Assembly (NCBI RefSeq): GCF_000350225.1
Contig: NW_005178566.1
Coordinates: forward strand, 310,001 to 374,000
Length of the DNA: 64,000 nt
Source of the DNA: Chondrus crispus
Taxonomy: Eukaryota > Rhodophyta > Florideophyceae > Gigartinales > Gigartinaceae
Direction: 5' to 3'
Positions 11,277 to 22,899 of the stretch are shown in pieces. Both the position numbers and the translations under genes were made by a program. Within the stretch, counting starts at the first letter, position 1. Each line of letters opens with the position of its first letter. The notes below the pieces were generated by a model that did no database searches, was not told where the DNA came from, and worked only from the letters and a program-made list of their open reading frames with translations.

Positions 11277-14200
11277 CTGTCAAGAAGAGGCTGGACGCGA
11301 GGTCTGTGAGTAGAGTATGAGAGGAGGAAAGAAGCAGGCGACCCGCGTAAACCCGTACGTTAAGGGACGGACGTGAGGGACGGTTTCTAGAAATAGGAAA
11401 GTGATATCGTCAGTCCGGATGATGGAATACAGTATGCATCCGCATTACTGCAAAGGGGACATGAGCTAACGTTCGGACGTACGATTCGAATGCACGAAGT
11501 GTAATTTAATCGGAAGAATGGGAAGTGTCCACGAGGAGATACCAATCTGAAAAATGAGTAAGAAGGAGCCGTAGCCGTCCCTTGCAATTATAAGCAAGAT
11601 TAGGAAAATTACTGGGTAAGCGAAGGGCACTGGAGGGATGCCAACAAAAACGATACAAGTGCCCAAGGCCGCCCCACAGCTGTCTTCCTACATTCAGTGT
11701 AGAATGTGACGGCCGCACCCGCCGACGGCTTTGGCAAACATTTGCTTCCGGGGTGCTGATGAGGCTCACGAAACAATGAGACGGACGCTCGCTGAGCAGG
11801 AGGATCAACCTCCCTAGTTTATAACTCCGTCTGGGAAAGGATCGAGGGCACGCGAAACAACGCGAAATTACACTGAGGACGCCCTCTGCCTTCCCGACGT
11901 GCCGCGCTAACGAGGGTGATGACATAATGTCATGCTGACCAGGACGAGCGTGACACCGAAGCAGGACAAGGACGAAAGCGGAGAAATGAGGGGACCGAGA
12001 TATTCGATCAGCCCACCGCGACGGACACGTTACTTATGGGCTCATGACGGTGTCCTCCCCCCACTAATTGTTTCTGTTTTATCTCTCTCTTGTTGTTGTT
12101 CTTTTTTGTTTTGTCTCCTTTGTTTATTTGTTTTTTTGTGTTGCAGAGATCCTCGTTGAGTGTGCTCGGAAGACACGAGCAGGAGAAGAGAAAGGAAAGG
12201 CGAAGCCCGCCCAAATCGCAAGGCTGGCAGCAGAGCGAGCCGTCGGTGGCTTTGAGAAACGCGACGACAAGTGGAGGAGAAGAGCGACCCACGCACCTAC
12301 GCGCGTGTGGCACCCCGAGTTAGGCGATCCCGAAGCAACCCGTTTTACGGAGGGGCCAGATGGTTGTCGCGATAACGGGCCCGGTGTGATGAACAAGCGC
12401 GAGAGAAGATCGACAAGGTCGATCATCGACGAGCAACGACAGAAAAAATATATACACATTCATGTATGTCAATGCTCGTGATAGTCTGACTGTACTGTAA
12501 CCCATTTTCGAAAAGCAGGCAAATAGGAGAGGCGGATGAGGATGACGCACGCCGAAGGTCGAGAGGGCCTGCGACGCAACCCCAAGAGAAAAGGGAATGC
12601 TGATGGATAACAGGGGACTCGTCACGATCGAGAGTCGATTGAGTGTCAAGGTTTTGACGCGGATCATCACACTGAACCGCTGAGAAAGGAGAGAGAAATC
12701 GTGCACGATTCAGGAAACCGGCATACGAAAGCCATCGAGGAAGTCGCCCCACGAACCCTTTTGCGACAGGGACAGTCGTCCCTAACGTGGACGGAAGGGC
12801 AGACGAGTTGGAAAAGAGGAGGAACTGAAGAACGTACACTTCAGAAAAAGAGAAGGAAAGGCGGACACGACGAGCTGTCAACCCGATTGACGGCGCCGAG
12901 TGACGACAACGTGCATTTGTTGGGGTAATGACGTTCCCAATTTAATTCCTCGAGCCAGGAAGAGAAGAGCTAGGGGAACTCGCAAGCTAAGCGACGTCGA
13001 TTACACCGGGGCAACCTGGGACCCCGGCATTGATCATCGATCGTCCGCGGACGATCGACGGCGCGACTGACTACAGTATGCGATCCGTAGGTCACTTGTG
13101 TCAAGCGTGCCACATTCGGCGAACGAAGGGGGAGTTAGAAGCAAATGAGGGGATACGCTGAGCCCCCGAGTGAGGGTAGGATGCAAGAAAAAGAGGAGGA
13201 AAAATTGGCATAGACCAGAGGTGGATATCAGGGACGTGGGAACGCCTTGCGGGAAGTTGCAATTTTTGCTACGCGGAACGCAGGCTGACGATTTCGCGTA
13301 CACACGTACAGTACGGTTCGGCAGGAAGTGAGGGAGGTTGTACGAAGGGAGCACGAATCAAGGGGAGGTATCTCAGGATTCAAAGAGGGGCATAGATGGG
13401 AACAGAAGACGACGATGGGGTCGGAAGCACGCTGGAAGTGACGACACGACATGCCGGTGGCAGAGGTAGTCGCACGGGGACGTTGTGTGCAGCCAACATA
13501 GCGAGGGACGAGTCATTCTATTGACTTAGAAACGAAAACCGCCGGCAGACAAGAGCACGAAGACACGCGTGTGAAGCGGCCGTGAGAATATTTGAAAAAG
13601 AAAAATTAAGGAAAGCAGCAGCCGTCGCTGGGAAATGCACACTTATCACGTTTGTTGTCAACAGACCCCAGGCGCCGATCTTGGGACCACGGAAATCACA
13701 AGAGAAGGAAGCTTGAGAACCAACCCCCCCCCCTTCACTTTCCCAAATGCCCCAAATTACGACTGAGGATGGTTGCTCGTGAACACCCCGAACGCTGACG
13801 GACACCCCCACAGGAGACTCCGGTTTGCTATGCCAAGGGCGTTGCCCGCGTAGAGGTCGAACTAAGACCGAGGAGATGACAAGCAGGAGAGAAAGACAGA
13901 TTGAGGTCCTGATACCCCTTTCCCCTCCCCGTGCTCGAGGACAGCAAACTCTGCTAACCGGTAAGCGCAAAATGAATACAGTTGACGCCATAACCTCGTT
14001 CCCCCCCTCCCTTCTCCATCATCATTATTTTTTTGTGTAGACGCAGAGGACGCGACCCCACAAAGGGATGTTGACAAGCCGCCCCAGAAGATAACCGTAA
14101 GCGGATCAGGACCCGGCGACGCGCACACCATCGCCGAAGGTGACGCGCGAGCAAACGCCGTCTAGTTCGACAAAGAAAGAAATGGGGTACCAGGAGAGAA

Positions 14201-14888
14201 AGGGGTTTTCGGAGCACGTGGAGAATGGATGTGGCTGTTCGACAGCTACGAGAGACCACAAAAAGGGGGTTCGGAAGGTGAATCTCACAAAGCGACGACG
14301 AGGACGTCGTCAGCATTACGTTAAAAAAATGCACGAGAAGACAAGCCTGCGAAACGGAGACATACAGTAACTCTGTGCGTGCAAAGCGGACGAGCAGGAA
14401 AAGGAGAGATGAATCTCGAGGAGGACTTCGCCAAGGCGATCAAGGCAGACGGTACCACCATGGAAGTGGATATATCGATGTTCAAACATCGAGGAACACA
14501 CACCGGGGAAAGACAACTGTCTTTGTGATTCGATCCCACGCTACCAGAACACATCACCCAGATGGTCCGCATATTCGGATCGCGTTTAGAGACTACAGGG
14601 GAGTCAGTACTCCCCTAGTGAGGGATGCAAGCGAGAAACGGACCTACTGAACTCGCGAGAAAAAAAGAGGAGGAAGTTGATAGGAAAAGGGAATGCAATT
14701 TACGGTTGGTGGAATGTAGGGAAGTGTCGACGATGAGACGACACCCTCAAAGAACAATGATCCGAACACCGATCGGCAGGACGCTACGATCGGCAATTGG
14801 TCAATGGGACGATTCACCAAAGGATTTTTTCCTTCGGAAGTGAGGCGACAAGCTGCGCTAGTAAGCGCAGGTCAACGAGGGACGCTAC
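11277..14888. other. 3' region after the chromovirus; no clear gene, possible introns
   Basis: No recognisable domain on either strand. Two plus-strand stretches look like intron 3' ends: a long T-rich tract ending CAG at 12146, and a tract ending TAG at 14040. The second has a matching GTAAGC donor at 13961. The plus-strand frame 12147-12481 is strongly charged. This may be element untranslated or accessory sequence, or decayed DNA. Confidence 0.35.
13961..14040 (+). other. Candidate 80-bp spliceosomal intron
   Basis: It starts GTAAGC and ends with a run of pyrimidines, TTTTTTTGTGTAG. The flanks are AACCG and ACGCAG. Both splice signals are good, but no coding frame across the junction was established. 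Confidence 0.35.
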
Positions 14889-15623
14889 TCAAAGAGCCCC
14901 CTCGTTTATTCCGTGAGCACGGAGAAATGTGCTATAGACGCTGGCGGCGCCGTCGTTCTTTTTGATAACATCTGGAGAGGACGGGGAGGTCGAACCTCTC
15001 CTGGTCGATTGGACTGCGTGGACGATTGGTGAGAAGAGGGCGGCAACCGGAAAAGCCGCAGGAGAACGGGGACGAGCTGGGACGGGCACAGGGGAAGACG
15101 GTGCAGGAGGAACCGAGGGGGTAAGGGAAAAAGAATTTCCCTTCCTTTCTGAGGCTGCGCGCACGGACAGACTTTCAGTCTGGCTAGCTGACGAGGAGAC
15201 TTCTCTCGTCTCTGGTAGAGGTTGACACCTGGCCACTGGAGGTAAAGGGGACCGCAAAGGGGATCTGACCTCCTCGCACCCAGGGGCTCTCGTCGCCCTT
15301 ATCGAAGCATTCACGGGAAGAGTGGGGTCGGCCGGATCGACAGGAAGTGAAGTCGGTGAGACCGGTAACACAGGGCGAGAACGCAAAGGCTCTCCGGGAC
15401 AGAGGTCGCGCTCGCGGGGATCCGCACGGAAGACGGGCATCTCAACCGGAACGGGCGTCTGACTCCCATACTGTCGACTGAGACGCGCCTCGTCGCAAGA
15501 ACATTGCGATCCCGTCCAGGGGTTGAACCAAGCGTAGTCCCCCGCACCACGATGAGCACGACCAGGAGAGAAGGATGGGCGTTGCCGGACGAAGGAACGA
15601 GAGGAATTTTGGCGCGGTATCAA
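14889..15623 (-). CDS. Pro/Ser-rich open frame, uncertain
   Basis: A 244-residue frame with no early ATG: it begins at a TTG after a TGA, and the first Met is about 60 residues in. It is rich in Pro, Ser and Arg with no recognised motif. GC-rich DNA can give such frames by chance. Its only support is length and its position on the same strand as the more convincing frame at 15870-16913. It could be an internal exon of an antisense gene. Confidence 0.25.
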   Translation of the reverse strand: MIPRQNSSRSFVRQRPSFSPGRAHRGAGDYAWFNPWTGSQCSCDEARLSRQYGSQTPVPVEMPVFRADPRERDLCPGEPLRSRPVLPVSPTSLPVDPADPTLPVNASIRATRAPGCEEVRSPLRSPLPPVARCQPLPETREVSSSASQTESLSVRAASERKGNSFSLTPSVPPAPSSPVPVPARPRSPAAFPVAALFSPIVHAVQSTRRGSTSPSSPDVIKKNDGAASVYSTFLRAHGINEGAL

Positions 15624-15869
15624 GTCTCAATCGACATCCTCTATTTTATCGAGGAGAGAATGCAGTTCGGTGTCTGCATCAGCACCGGCCAGGGGAACTG
15701 AATAATCGAGGGGTCGCATGAGGCTGATGAGCTGGGAAGGCAAGTACAACAACCTCTAGCAGTCGTAGGTCTCCCACAGGAGGGTCACTGCCACTTTGGT
15801 ACACCACTCTGTGAAGAAGACTACCAAAAGGCCATGTCGAATATCACGTAAATAACTTCCGTAATACGT

Positions 15870-16913
15870 TTACACCGGGCCGAGTTCAGCCCAGAAGCCT
15901 TGGCAGACCTCAAATTGGCTCCACCACGACGGAATACGTTGATAACAATTCGCGTATTGGCACCTCGCAATTTCGCGCCCCTCCAACATCTGGTAGGCCA
16001 CAAAAAAACCAGTGTCAGACGGAATACGGCGTTCGAAGCGCACTGTGTGCTGAAAGAAAGGGATGATACCCCGCTTGATAAGTCTGAAATTAGTCGGAAT
16101 TATGGCGTTGGTCCACAGCATAGCGTCGCCCGAGACAGTCTGTCGGTTGAACCAAAGGCGGTTAGCTTCACGAGGAGGGTTATCGGAGGTCCAGGCCAGC
16201 ATGTTATCGAGGTAAGACCGCTCGCCCTCGGTGCGAAACTGCCACGTGTCACAACCGAATTCCTCAGGGATGAGATCCTGCGTCAATGGCAGCTCAAGCC
16301 TGTCGCACACAGCGGTCATGAAGCGGGTCGATAACACCGCACGACCACGAGGCGGGGTGTGACACAGGATGGAGGGAGGAATGGCGATGCGAGCCAACCA
16401 ATCGTAAGACCGAATAGCTTGAAGGGGGATTTGTCCTGGAAGCATACCAGCGCCGTCGGCGAACGAGTAAGCAATGTCATCGAAGGCGCATACACCGATC
16501 ACTGAGAACCATTTAGCGGAAGCGAAAAGCCCAGGATTAAGGCGCATGGCCTTATCGTGGAGCTCCGACGCAGCAGGGTATCGACGCAAGGACGGAGCGT
16601 TAGGATCGGAATCGATGTGGCCAACAGGGCCAGCATTTTGGGAATCAGGGGGTAATCGAGGGATGGAAGGAAGACTTTGAGGGTCGTGGGAAGTGGAAGA
16701 AAAGCCCACGCCGTAGCGCTTCGTTTGGTACCACCACTCGAGTGGCTCGGGGATGAAGGAAACATGGGGCCCGTCTTGCTCTTGCACTTTCACCGAATAC
16801 CGGATACGGCGGTGTAGGGTTATGAGAGAAACGACGAGGAGATTATACGATGGCAGAGCGGCGTACAAGAGCGCTCGGAAGGGGGATATGTAGTGCAATA
16901 CGCACCTGAAAAG
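15870..16913 (-). CDS. Uncharacterised protein, probable 3' exon
   Basis: An open frame of about 345 codons ending at 15870. It has no ATG near its start, but the minus strand just upstream (about 16960-16914) is a long pyrimidine tract ending CAG, a good 3' splice site, so this is probably the last exon of a spliced gene. Near its start is a hydrophobic segment (ALLYAALPSYNLLVVSLI) that could be a membrane anchor, followed by a globular-looking region rich in Trp, Phe, Arg and Pro. I recognise no family. It sits antisense to and downstream of the chromovirus pol; antisense accessory ORFs are known in some plant gypsy elements, so it might belong to the element, or be a host gene. Confidence 0.45.
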   Translation of the reverse strand, partial: LFRCVLHYISPFRALLYAALPSYNLLVVSLITLHRRIRYSVKVQEQDGPHVSFIPEPLEWWYQTKRYGVGFSSTSHDPQSLPSIPRLPPDSQNAGPVGHIDSDPNAPSLRRYPAASELHDKAMRLNPGLFASAKWFSVIGVCAFDDIAYSFADGAGMLPGQIPLQAIRSYDWLARIAIPPSILCHTPPRGRAVLSTRFMTAVCDRLELPLTQDLIPEEFGCDTWQFRTEGERSYLDNMLAWTSDNPPREANRLWFNRQTVSGDAMLWTNAIIPTNFRLIKRGIIPFFQHTVRFERRIPSDTGFFVAYQMLEGREIARCQYANCYQRIPSWWSQFEVCQGFWAELGPV

Positions 16914-17079
16914 GGGGGTGGAAAGAAGTGAAAAAGGAAAACAAATCAGATACTGTAGTCCGAGTTTGGGGGACGCACGTGTGCGACGAAGCGCACGCTT
17001 ATTTTAATTATTTAATTTATTTACTAATTAGATCTAGAATCTAGAGCCGGAAGCTGTTGTACTTGCCCCGGCGGGGCTC

Positions 17080-17116
17080 TATATAACTTAGCCCTTTGAC
17101 CGACCAAGTCAATAAA
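17080..17116 (+). promoter_or_regulatory. TATA-like box followed by AATAAA
   Basis: TATATAA at 17080-17086 after a GCCCCGGCGGGGC palindrome, with AATAAA at 17111-17116. This close pairing is LTR-like, but no LTR ends were found. Confidence 0.35.
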
Positions 17117-17125
17117 CCAACCCAA

Positions 17126-17388
17126 GTTGCCGGAGTTGAATGTCGCCTTGGTCGAAGTCCGTCTTTACCAATACGCTCCCTTTTACCTAAGCCTACCGCA
17201 TCCTTCAGGGCTCGGGGGTCCCCTTCCTTTTCCCTTTATTTCGATATCGAACCCGAGTTGCCGGAGTTGAATGCCGCCTTGGTCGAAGTCCGTCTCTACC
17301 TAGACTCTCCCTTTTACCTAAGCCTACGGCATCCTTCAGCGCTCGGGGGTCCCATTTCTTTTCCTTTATTTCCCTATCTTTTTCCATC
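17126..17388. repeat. Two tandem copies of a 131-bp unit
   Basis: GTTGCCGGAGTTGAATG begins at 17126 and again at 17257. The copies share long runs including CCGCATCCTTCAG versus CGGCATCCTTCAG and GCTCGGGGGTCCC. The unit ends in T/C-rich sequence. No coding signal. Confidence 0.85.
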
Positions 17389-17418
17389 TCTAATTATACC
17401 TATTGCTCCCTTATCTTG

Positions 17419-17885
17419 TGTTGGTGCCATCGGCCTCGGTTGCGACCGAACCGATGTAGGTGTCTTTGCCATCGGGCGACACAGTTGACGTAGCGCTGCT
17501 ACTGTGACCCATTTCCAGACGGAGACTGTTGCAACGACGTCTCCCTCGAAGGGCTTCGTCGCGTTACAAGCCAGTGTTGGTGCCATCAGCGTCGGTTGCG
17601 ACCGAACCGGTGTAGGTGTCTTAGCCATCGGGCGACACGTGGGTGTAGCGCTGCTACTTGTTTACGTCCACCGACAGAGGCTGTTGCGACGACGTATCTC
17701 TCGAAAGTCCTGTTGTGTACACAGGACAGTGTTAGTTCTATCGGATACATACAGGTTGCGACCGTTCCGGTGTCGGTACTTTGCCATCGGGCAGTACGGA
17801 GGTGTAGCGCTGCTATGTGTTTGCTAATTCCCGTCGGGCTGCGTTGCGACGCCCCCGTCGAAGACCTTATCAAGGGTATAAGGTG
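17419..17885. repeat. Three tandem copies of a unit of about 155 bp
   Basis: Unit starts at 17419 (TGTTGGTGCC), 17575 (TGTTGGTGCC) and 17730 (TGTTAGTTCT). Each contains GGTTGCGACCG, a GGTGTAGGTGTCTT-like run, GCCATCGGGC and GTAGCGCTGCTA in the same order. Divergence rises towards the third copy. The block follows the 131-bp repeats directly, suggesting a minisatellite-like region, perhaps within an LTR. Confidence 0.85.
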
Positions 17886-20130
17886 TACCAGGCGCTCAGC
17901 GAGCATTATCTTTACGACCCATCGGGTCCGGCTTCTTAATCACCGCCCCGAACTCGCCGAGCAGCTGCCTGTACAACACTCTACCACCATTCGTCCCGGG
18001 CCGGACATCTTCCTTTTGCCCCCCCTCCCTATCAGGGACTTGAGCTACTGTGGGCCGCAAACCCACTTGAAGGGAAAGGGAGAATCGGACACTCCGTAGG
18101 GCTGTGCCGTCGGCAACTCTTGTTAGTTGTTGTTCGTTGGTTGTGTTGTCGCTGGACCGTTAGACCTTGGCTCCGGCCTGACAGGCACATTGCACTACAC
18201 TATTCATACCCGCTCCGCCCATCTATCGCCGCGTCGCCCCCGCCCCCGAGTGGGGCGCGCCCGCGTCCACGCGCGACTCGTAGGCGGCGTTCGGACTGTC
18301 GGCATAGGGACATGCAATGTCTTGGTGGTGACAAGTCGAAGATGGCGCCGGATCTCAAACTTGTGTAACTGACGCGCTTTCACATCGTGAGCACCCGCGC
18401 CCACAGTACGAAATTTAGCGAGTGCGTTAAAGTGATTCAATTTGTTCACTGAACGATGCTCGAACAGCCTTTGCACCCCCCCCCCAACACTCGCCAACCG
18501 TCGCATCGGAATGTATCATGTTTGACGCATGTCCCAACTGCAACCAGGTCAGATGAAGACCCAATTACCCGCTCTTGACGATCGAGATCATTTCCAGGCA
18601 ACAGAGCAGGATGCATTCCATACCGAGCCTTTGTCATGCGGGTCAAAAAAGGTATCGCCATTCTTCTTCCCGCTTCCGTAGCACATGCCTAATACTTCGT
18701 GTGACCTGAAATATCTGAGGGCAGTGGCATTCTACAAAAACCTTCTTGCGAAACTTTGGCTAGAAGCCACAGATTGAAAACGTTCATTTTTAAGCTTCCA
18801 ATGTATAAATGTAAAACTCGCCAGTTGCTATGAAACTATGGCCGATTGCAGAACAGCAGGTTTTGATTTCTCGTATGTTTCGTCAACAATTGATAAGAAG
18901 AAATCAGCTTTCAAAACCCACAGGTAGCATCACGAAACACATGTTTAGATAGCTCAATATCTTTCACTCGTTTTATTGCGTGAGAAGTATCCGCTCTATA
19001 CGGAGGAAAGGATAACAGAGTCAGGCACAACGATTATTGAAACCCATCTTGAAATGGACAGTGCTCCATGTTCTTTTGTGTCGTTTTCGTTGTTTTGTTG
19101 AGCTGATTGGGTTCTATGCGTTTGTGAATCTACAGTGTTTTATGTCTTGCTGATAAGAGTACACGCAATCTTCTTCATACGGAGAGGTAACGAAAAATAT
19201 TCCTGTGTTCCATGCTACGGTTTACTATCTGAATGTGACAAATGCATTCGCTCCATTCGAATTTCTCCAGCCACAAGCTTCCATTCTTCTACGTGTGCTG
19301 TTCTTGCATTAATATCAGACACAAATACTGTTTCTGAGAGATCTTTAGAGTGGTTCTCACAAGAGCAGAACAGTGCTACGTTTGCAACAATCTTCATAAA
19401 CCGAAACGCTAGGTACTTCCTCTGGATTACCTTCAACAGGGCGACGTCACCATGCAGTAGATGATCGTTGTCCGTAACATATCGCAACATATTTACAAGT
19501 GTCTGTGACAGCTACATGAAAAGTACGTAAAGGTGGTCAAGAATGTATGTTTCTGGATAAAATATATGATGAGATGAGAAGCGTGTATCTAGGCTTGCAC
19601 TTGATATTTTGATTCATAGCAGAGAGCAGGCGAGCGTGTTTTCGATCCTTCAGCTCTACATCTCTGTCGCTCAAATGCGTAAATGAGCCTCTTCGCGCGT
19701 GGGACGGTAGATCAAACTCCCACGAGGAGTCGGCGGCAAAGGGTATCAGGGTGGGAGTGAGAGTTGTGCAAGGGGCCAAAAACGAAGCGCAACAATGCAG
19801 TCGTAATACCTTCGAGGGGTAGTGTACTTACTTGAAATCCCTCTGCTCTTGACGGGCGAGGCTCATACTATCAATCATGATTTGTACAGCTGTACAGCTA
19901 TACAAGTGTACAACAGCAATGCAAGCTGATCATGCAGTTTGATCCTCTGCTCAATTATAGTGTTTACGCAACTAAGTTTCAGATTTGATTTTGACGGATT
20001 TCATCAATGCGTGTACACGTTTTGGAAACGTTTCTGCATTCGAGCAATAGCGGTTGAAAACATTGCGGAAATGCCGGGTGTTTGTGAAGTGACTTCAGAA
20101 ATGAATTGCGCCAAATCTGGGAATGGTGCT
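17886..20130. other. No gene recognised
   Basis: Short open frames only, with no convincing start, domain or repeat. Composition shifts from GC-rich (to about 18670) to AT-rich, which probably marks the edge of the 9-18 kb element. Confidence 0.45.
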
Positions 20131-20150
20131 AACTGTTGTTTGATCAAAAC

Positions 20151-20990
20151 ATGTTCAGCAGCCAAGGAATCGACAGCCACATCACCTTCATGGCCGAACT
20201 GATACCAAAATCTCCAACAGATCCTGGATCTGGCTCCAGCTCCCCCACCAATACAAAACCCACTGCTAAGCCCGGTCGCAAGTCTAAGGTTACAGCTGCT
20301 CAAGATTTGATCATTGCCCAGGAGGTTGCTGCTGCAGAAGCAGACGTTGCTCCTCATGGAGAAACTCTTTTGCGGTTCGAAAGGGCATCAAAAATGGCCA
20401 ACAACAATCCTAATTTCGGACACAAAGTGATAGGAAAGAACTTACAAGAAAGATTCGAACCCCTTTTAGAAGACTACGCTCTTCGCGATGGAAGGGATAG
20501 AAATATGTTTGGAACGGAAGGGGAGTTGGAAGAGGTTGATCATTTGTTACGGGATCTGTTGGAAGCGAAGAGGGATCGAGAGGCGAAGAAGGATTTGGAT
20601 GCTAAAGATAAAGCGGATCAAGAGCTGAGGAAGTTGGCTGCGGGGAAAGAGCTGATCCTTCAAACCTTGAGAGGCAAAGCACGTAGACTTAGGGAGGGGA
20701 GTAGCGATGGAGATACGAAACCTAAGAAGCGCCGTTTTGATCTAACTGATGGCATGCACGCGCTGGGATCGGCACTGAAGGGGTCCGAGCGTGCGCGGTT
20801 TGAACTTGAAAAGGAAAAGTTAAGTCGCCACGTGGAAGAGAAGCGCGAAGAGCGTGCGGAGCGCGCGGTAGAGAGGCAACTGTGCAGAGAGGAGATGCAC
20901 TCGTACCGTCAAACGATGGAGAACATGATGAGCGACAACAGCAAGCAGATGCAAGCGGTGTTAGGTCTCGTTGGATCGCTGCTGCAGTAA
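20151..20990 (+). CDS. SANT/Myb-like coiled-coil protein, Harbinger-associated type
   Basis: About 280 residues from ATG 20151; ATG 20190 (MAELIPK, better context) is an alternative start. After a Ser/Pro/Lys-rich N-terminus comes a region (about 45-105 from 20190) resembling the Myb/SANT-like domain of PIF/Harbinger companion proteins. A long charged helix rich in Lys, Arg and Glu and a KPKKRR nuclear-localisation-like patch follow, then a C-terminal coiled coil ending VLGLVGSLLQ. In PIF/Harbinger elements such a protein brings the transposase to the nucleus and DNA. A decayed Harbinger-like transposase lies 350 bp downstream on the opposite strand, which supports this reading. The frame is intact. 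A host gene of the same fold cannot be excluded. Confidence 0.6.
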   Translation: MFSSQGIDSHITFMAELIPKSPTDPGSGSSSPTNTKPTAKPGRKSKVTAAQDLIIAQEVAAAEADVAPHGETLLRFERASKMANNNPNFGHKVIGKNLQERFEPLLEDYALRDGRDRNMFGTEGELEEVDHLLRDLLEAKRDREAKKDLDAKDKADQELRKLAAGKELILQTLRGKARRLREGSSDGDTKPKKRRFDLTDGMHALGSALKGSERARFELEKEKLSRHVEEKREERAERAVERQLCREEMHSYRQTMENMMSDNSKQMQAVLGLVGSLLQ

Positions 20991-21372
20991 TCAAAGGACA
21001 ACAAATCAAGTGTATCTGCGGCAGTAAAAGTATGGTCGTGCGAAACATTTTTCAGTAAAAGAGACCCCCAGTTGCCTTTTATATCTCCAAACCTTCCCGC
21101 TCCTTCGGCCCTCGCTTCGCTCGGGACGCGGAGTTTGTTCCTCGCGACACACGTTCTCGTTGGCGTACGGACAACTTTTTATTGGCCATCGTTTCGATGG
21201 CTGATGCACCGTTCAAGTGAAGGGGGAGTGCAGCCAAAGTATTGAGATATTTTGTTCGGATAGCAGCAGTTCCGAACGTTGGTTAGAATAACCGCTACTA
21301 TGTACATTGCTCCCACCGCGGGCTCTCTTACCCTCATCTTACGTTGAGAGTCTACCAGCGTCTAGTACCTTT

Positions 21373-22056
21373 TTACCTCGCAAAAAAACACCCTACCGTG
21401 ACTCTGCTCTTTGCCATTACGGTATTGAACGCCGATTGTGCCTCGCATAGATTAGGGCCGCTAAAAGGACCAAAAAGGAAGCACCTTGCACTGTATCTAG
21501 AATCGCCGAAGGCGATGTACTGCTTTCCCTCGTAGTAGAATACTTCCTGCAGGGTTTCATCCAAGCCGCTTGATATATACAGAGTCCAATCGTGACGTCA
21601 GCCTTCCATAGGTCCAGCCAAGTGCATACATAGACCGCACGGAGTAGTGAAAGCTTGGAACTTAATTGCGTGTGTGCGCTTGTGCCCATTATAAGCAACC
21701 CGCTGATGAAAGGATCACCACCAGGCCTCGCAATCTTCAGATTAGTACCATCGATGAATGCAACGACTCTTTCTAAAGCATTACTCTTAGAATAGACAGA
21801 GTCTGCATAACTTTCATACCTTTCATTCCAAAAAGGAGCACATACATCGCCCATAACGAGATCAACACTGTGCGAAACAAACAACATTAGCGCCTCCAAA
21901 AATATTTCTGAAAGCTGCGACTTGTGTCGACCAAACAGTTCTTTTAGATCTCTCCAACGAGTCGCACTCGCCAAGCGCCGCAACACAGCGCATGTAGAGA
22001 GCAGCGGTGTAACATTGTACCTGCTCCGCGTTGTCTTCGTACGATGCAACGGTCAT
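21373..22056 (-). pseudogene. PIF/Harbinger-like (DDE_Tnp_4) transposase relic
   Basis: Minus-strand sequence with the family's catalytic blocks: FIDGTNLKIARPGG (first Asp), a GP.EGRRHD-type block in which one Arg codon is now TGA, AFGDSRYS (second Asp), and GPFSGPNL..AQSAFN..MAKSRV (before the last acidic residue). The blocks fall in two frames and contain at least one stop, so it is dead. It converges on the SANT-like gene, as expected for the two-gene layout of Harbinger transposons. I did not find terminal inverted repeats by eye. Confidence 0.75.
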
Positions 22057-22899
22057 GCCACAATGTCAACTACACGCATGATGTCTTCGCGCCTGAAACG
22101 GAATAGGGAAAGCAGAACATCATTAGAAATAAACGGAAAACCTGTGATCATCAAACGAAGTTAGGCTGATGCGCAAAGAACGGTGAACATGAAAGTTATA
22201 TTCCTGATGTTTGCGTTGTAAGTTGTTAGCTACGATGAGGAATTGCTGGTTAGAAGAGAACGCGGAAGCGGGATCTTCATGTCGTTTCTTGAAGATTATT
22301 AGAATCACAGCTTTCCAAACAAGCAAGCGTGCTACAACCGCGTTGCGGGTGTGATCGGATTTTCTACCAAGACCCATTTTGTTGAGTGGCGATGGGTTGT
22401 GTGGCGCTGTTGCCTTTGGGTTTGTTACTTTACTATTACTCACAAACAGCTTGACGCAGAGTTTTGCGCAAATTAAAATGAGAAACGCCAATTTCTGAAC
22501 CTCAGAAAATATGCACCACTGTATTACGCCTCGTGATTTGTCACAAACAATTGTGAAATTGTGGCTGCGTAAACCTTAAATTTACTGTAGATAATAATGC
22601 AATAGTTGCATGGCAGATGCATTCCAAGTCAGCCTTCTGACTTGCTCTTGAGTGTCAGATCGAGAAGTCGAATGCACTTCTCTTCAAGTTATTCCCATGC
22701 TTTCACTGCAAATAACGTAGCATACATCCACATCCCCTATCCTTTGTTCGCACATGAACATTTAGCAATGTACTTAAGCTGAACACCCTGGCGTCGCATT
22801 GTAGAGGCCAGGGCCTTAGCACCGCACTACATTAGCATCAGATAAATGCAAATCTAAGGCACTTTGCCATCTTGCTGTAACCCTCAACTCGCTGCCTTC

